This document shows, in pieces, positions 5,521 to 5,926 of a stretch of 5,926 bases of DNA. Location of the stretch: assembly GCA_031289575.1 (NCBI GenBank), contig JAITPE010000048.1, positions 1 through 5,926 on the forward strand, written 5' to 3'. The notes beneath the pieces were generated by a model, which searched no databases, was not told the origin of the DNA, and worked only from the letters and a program-made list of their open reading frames with translations. Position numbers and translations under genes: made by a program. Within the stretch, counting starts at the first letter, position 1. Every line of letters begins with the position of its first letter. The DNA is from Spirochaetia bacterium. Lineage in GTDB: Bacteria; Spirochaetota; UBA4802; UBA5550.

Positions 5521-5748
5521 TTATTCGGAAAGTTTTTTTAAAACATTTCCATATTTATTATTTATTTTTTTCAATGATTCCAATATATTCCTTTCTTGGT
5601 TATTATCAATTTGCGGAGAAAGTATCAAATTTTTGCCGTCGGTACTCACTTCAAAGGTCGTTTCGCTGGTTATATTTAACATTTCCATAATAGGCTTATC
5701 AATTACCAAAGCGGAGCTATTCCCATGCCGAATTAATTTTTTAATCAT
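5521..5748 (-). CDS. AbrB/MazE/SpoVT-type antitoxin of the Doc toxin
   Basis: This 75-residue protein starts at ATG 5748 with GGAG 7 nt upstream. Residues 1-45 form a typical swapped-hairpin AbrB DNA-binding domain (KLIRHGNSSALVIDKPIMEM, then LNIT, TTFEVSTDGKNLILSP). The charged C-terminal stretch, about 51-75 (ILESLKKINNKYGNVLKKLSE), is predicted to be helical and should be the part that wraps and blocks Doc, as the C-terminus of Phd does in the P1 system. The gene comes first in the operon, the standard order for type II modules. It is probably a dimeric repressor of its own promoter, binding the inverted repeat at 5782-5804. Pairing an AbrB-fold antitoxin with Doc, rather than Phd, is a variant that recurs in annotated genomes. 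Confidence 0.9.
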   Translation of the reverse strand: MIKKLIRHGNSSALVIDKPIMEMLNITSETTFEVSTDGKNLILSPQIDNNQERNILESLKKINNKYGNVLKKLSE

Positions 5749-5776
5749 ACTTCATCTCCAAAATATTCTTTCATAT

Positions 5777-5809
5777 AGTATAAGTATACATATTGTGTAT
5801 ACTTGTCAA
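5777..5809 (-). promoter_or_regulatory. Toxin-antitoxin promoter with overlapping inverted-repeat operator
   Basis: On the minus strand a perfect TTGACA (5809-5804) is followed by TATACTTATACT (5788-5777). This gives two overlapping -10 candidates at spacings of 15 and 21 nt, with TACTTA at 17 nt between them. The arms AAGTATAC (5782-5789) and GTATACTT (5797-5804) are a perfect 8-bp inverted repeat around a 7-nt centre and fill the space between -35 and -10. A bound antitoxin dimer here would block RNA polymerase, the expected autoregulation of the module. Transcription would start about 20-30 nt before the antitoxin ATG. Confidence 0.75.
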
Positions 5810-5861
5810 GTATTTTTTCGCTTTTCCCTTCGCCTCAAATATCAAACTGGTAGCGATTTAA

Positions 5862-5883
5862 AATTGGGGGTCTAATCCCAATT
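5862..5883 (-). terminator. Possible terminator of a gene beyond the right edge
   Basis: AATTGGG (5862-5868) and CCCAATT (5877-5883) form a perfect 7-bp stem around an 8-nt loop. Read on the minus strand it is followed by a short TTTT-containing A/T stretch. A minus-strand frame open from the right edge (14 codons, ...LYGLEKRQLD) ends with TAA at 5884-5882, just at the foot of the stem, as expected for a gene end. The hairpin is modest, so this is only a suggestion. Confidence 0.3.
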
Positions 5884-5926
5884 AGTCAAGCTGCCTTTTC
5901 TCCAGCCCATACAGATTTATGCGGCC

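Noticed and set aside
5862..5884. GGGATTAGACCCC on the minus strand resembles the conserved 16S rRNA GGATTAGATACCC region
   Set aside because: The TA of the rRNA motif is missing, and flanking bases do not match rRNA. It is explained by the inverted repeat.
5885..5926. C-terminal tail of a gene entering from the right edge (14 codons ending ...LYGLEKRQLD, stop at 5884-5882)
   Set aside because: It looks protein-like and ends at a hairpin, but 14 codons are too few to call a gene or name a family.

Overview
The window is about 5.9 kb of bacterial DNA with every supported gene on the minus strand. Most genes have clear Shine-Dalgarno sequences (AGGAG, GGAGG, AAGGAG, GGAG) and sigma-70-type promoters, which argues against a typical Bacteroidetes host. 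The host has an outer membrane: there is a secreted beta-barrel-like protein. The style (a spirochaete-like outer-membrane protein, a short poly-G tract in its leader, a toxin-antitoxin module) would fit a host-associated Treponema-like spirochaete. That assignment is inference and not proven by the sequence.

Layout in transcription order, from right to left. (1) 5926-5755: a terminator-like hairpin, then a promoter with an 8-bp inverted-repeat operator. (2) 5748-5133: a two-gene toxin-antitoxin operon, an AbrB/MazE-type antitoxin followed one base later by a Doc-type Fic toxin. (3) 5040-4061: a good promoter (TTGACC-N17-CATATT), a 21-codon leader ORF holding a run of seven G, a roughly 160-nt leader with a small hairpin, and a gene for a secreted, probably outer-membrane beta-barrel protein. 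(4) 4038-2581: a 13-bp perfect hairpin, then a RhuM-family gene bracketed by two copies of a 19-bp palindromic repeat. (5) 2570-1: the promoter and 5' end of a DUF4139 (MuiA-like) envelope gene, the gene itself, and, 3 nt later, an MscS-family channel gene that runs off the left edge.

The most unusual structure is in (4) and (5). About 150 bp covering the promoter, ribosome binding site and signal-peptide start of the DUF4139 gene occurs twice at about 96% identity, once in front of the intact gene (2420-2570) and once 1.4 kb upstream (3831-3980). The RhuM gene lies exactly between the copies. The upstream copy is now a headless envelope-gene start, with a complete promoter, RBS and signal peptide, whose short ORF ends 16 nt before the RhuM start codon. 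RhuM itself has no visible Shine-Dalgarno. It looks as if a RhuM cassette was inserted so that the envelope operon kept a working promoter and RhuM captured the duplicate.

A second candidate switch lies in front of the outer-membrane gene. The well-initiated leader ORF stops after 21 codons with seven G, but with eight G it would stay open all the way into the frame of the outer-membrane protein. This suggests slippage-controlled expression or the scar of a frameshift.

Functionally, the left half is an envelope/osmotic-stress operon (DUF4139 plus MscS). The right half holds accessory genes (RhuM, Doc/AbrB) around a surface protein. No tRNA, rRNA, CRISPR array, transposase or integrase is visible.
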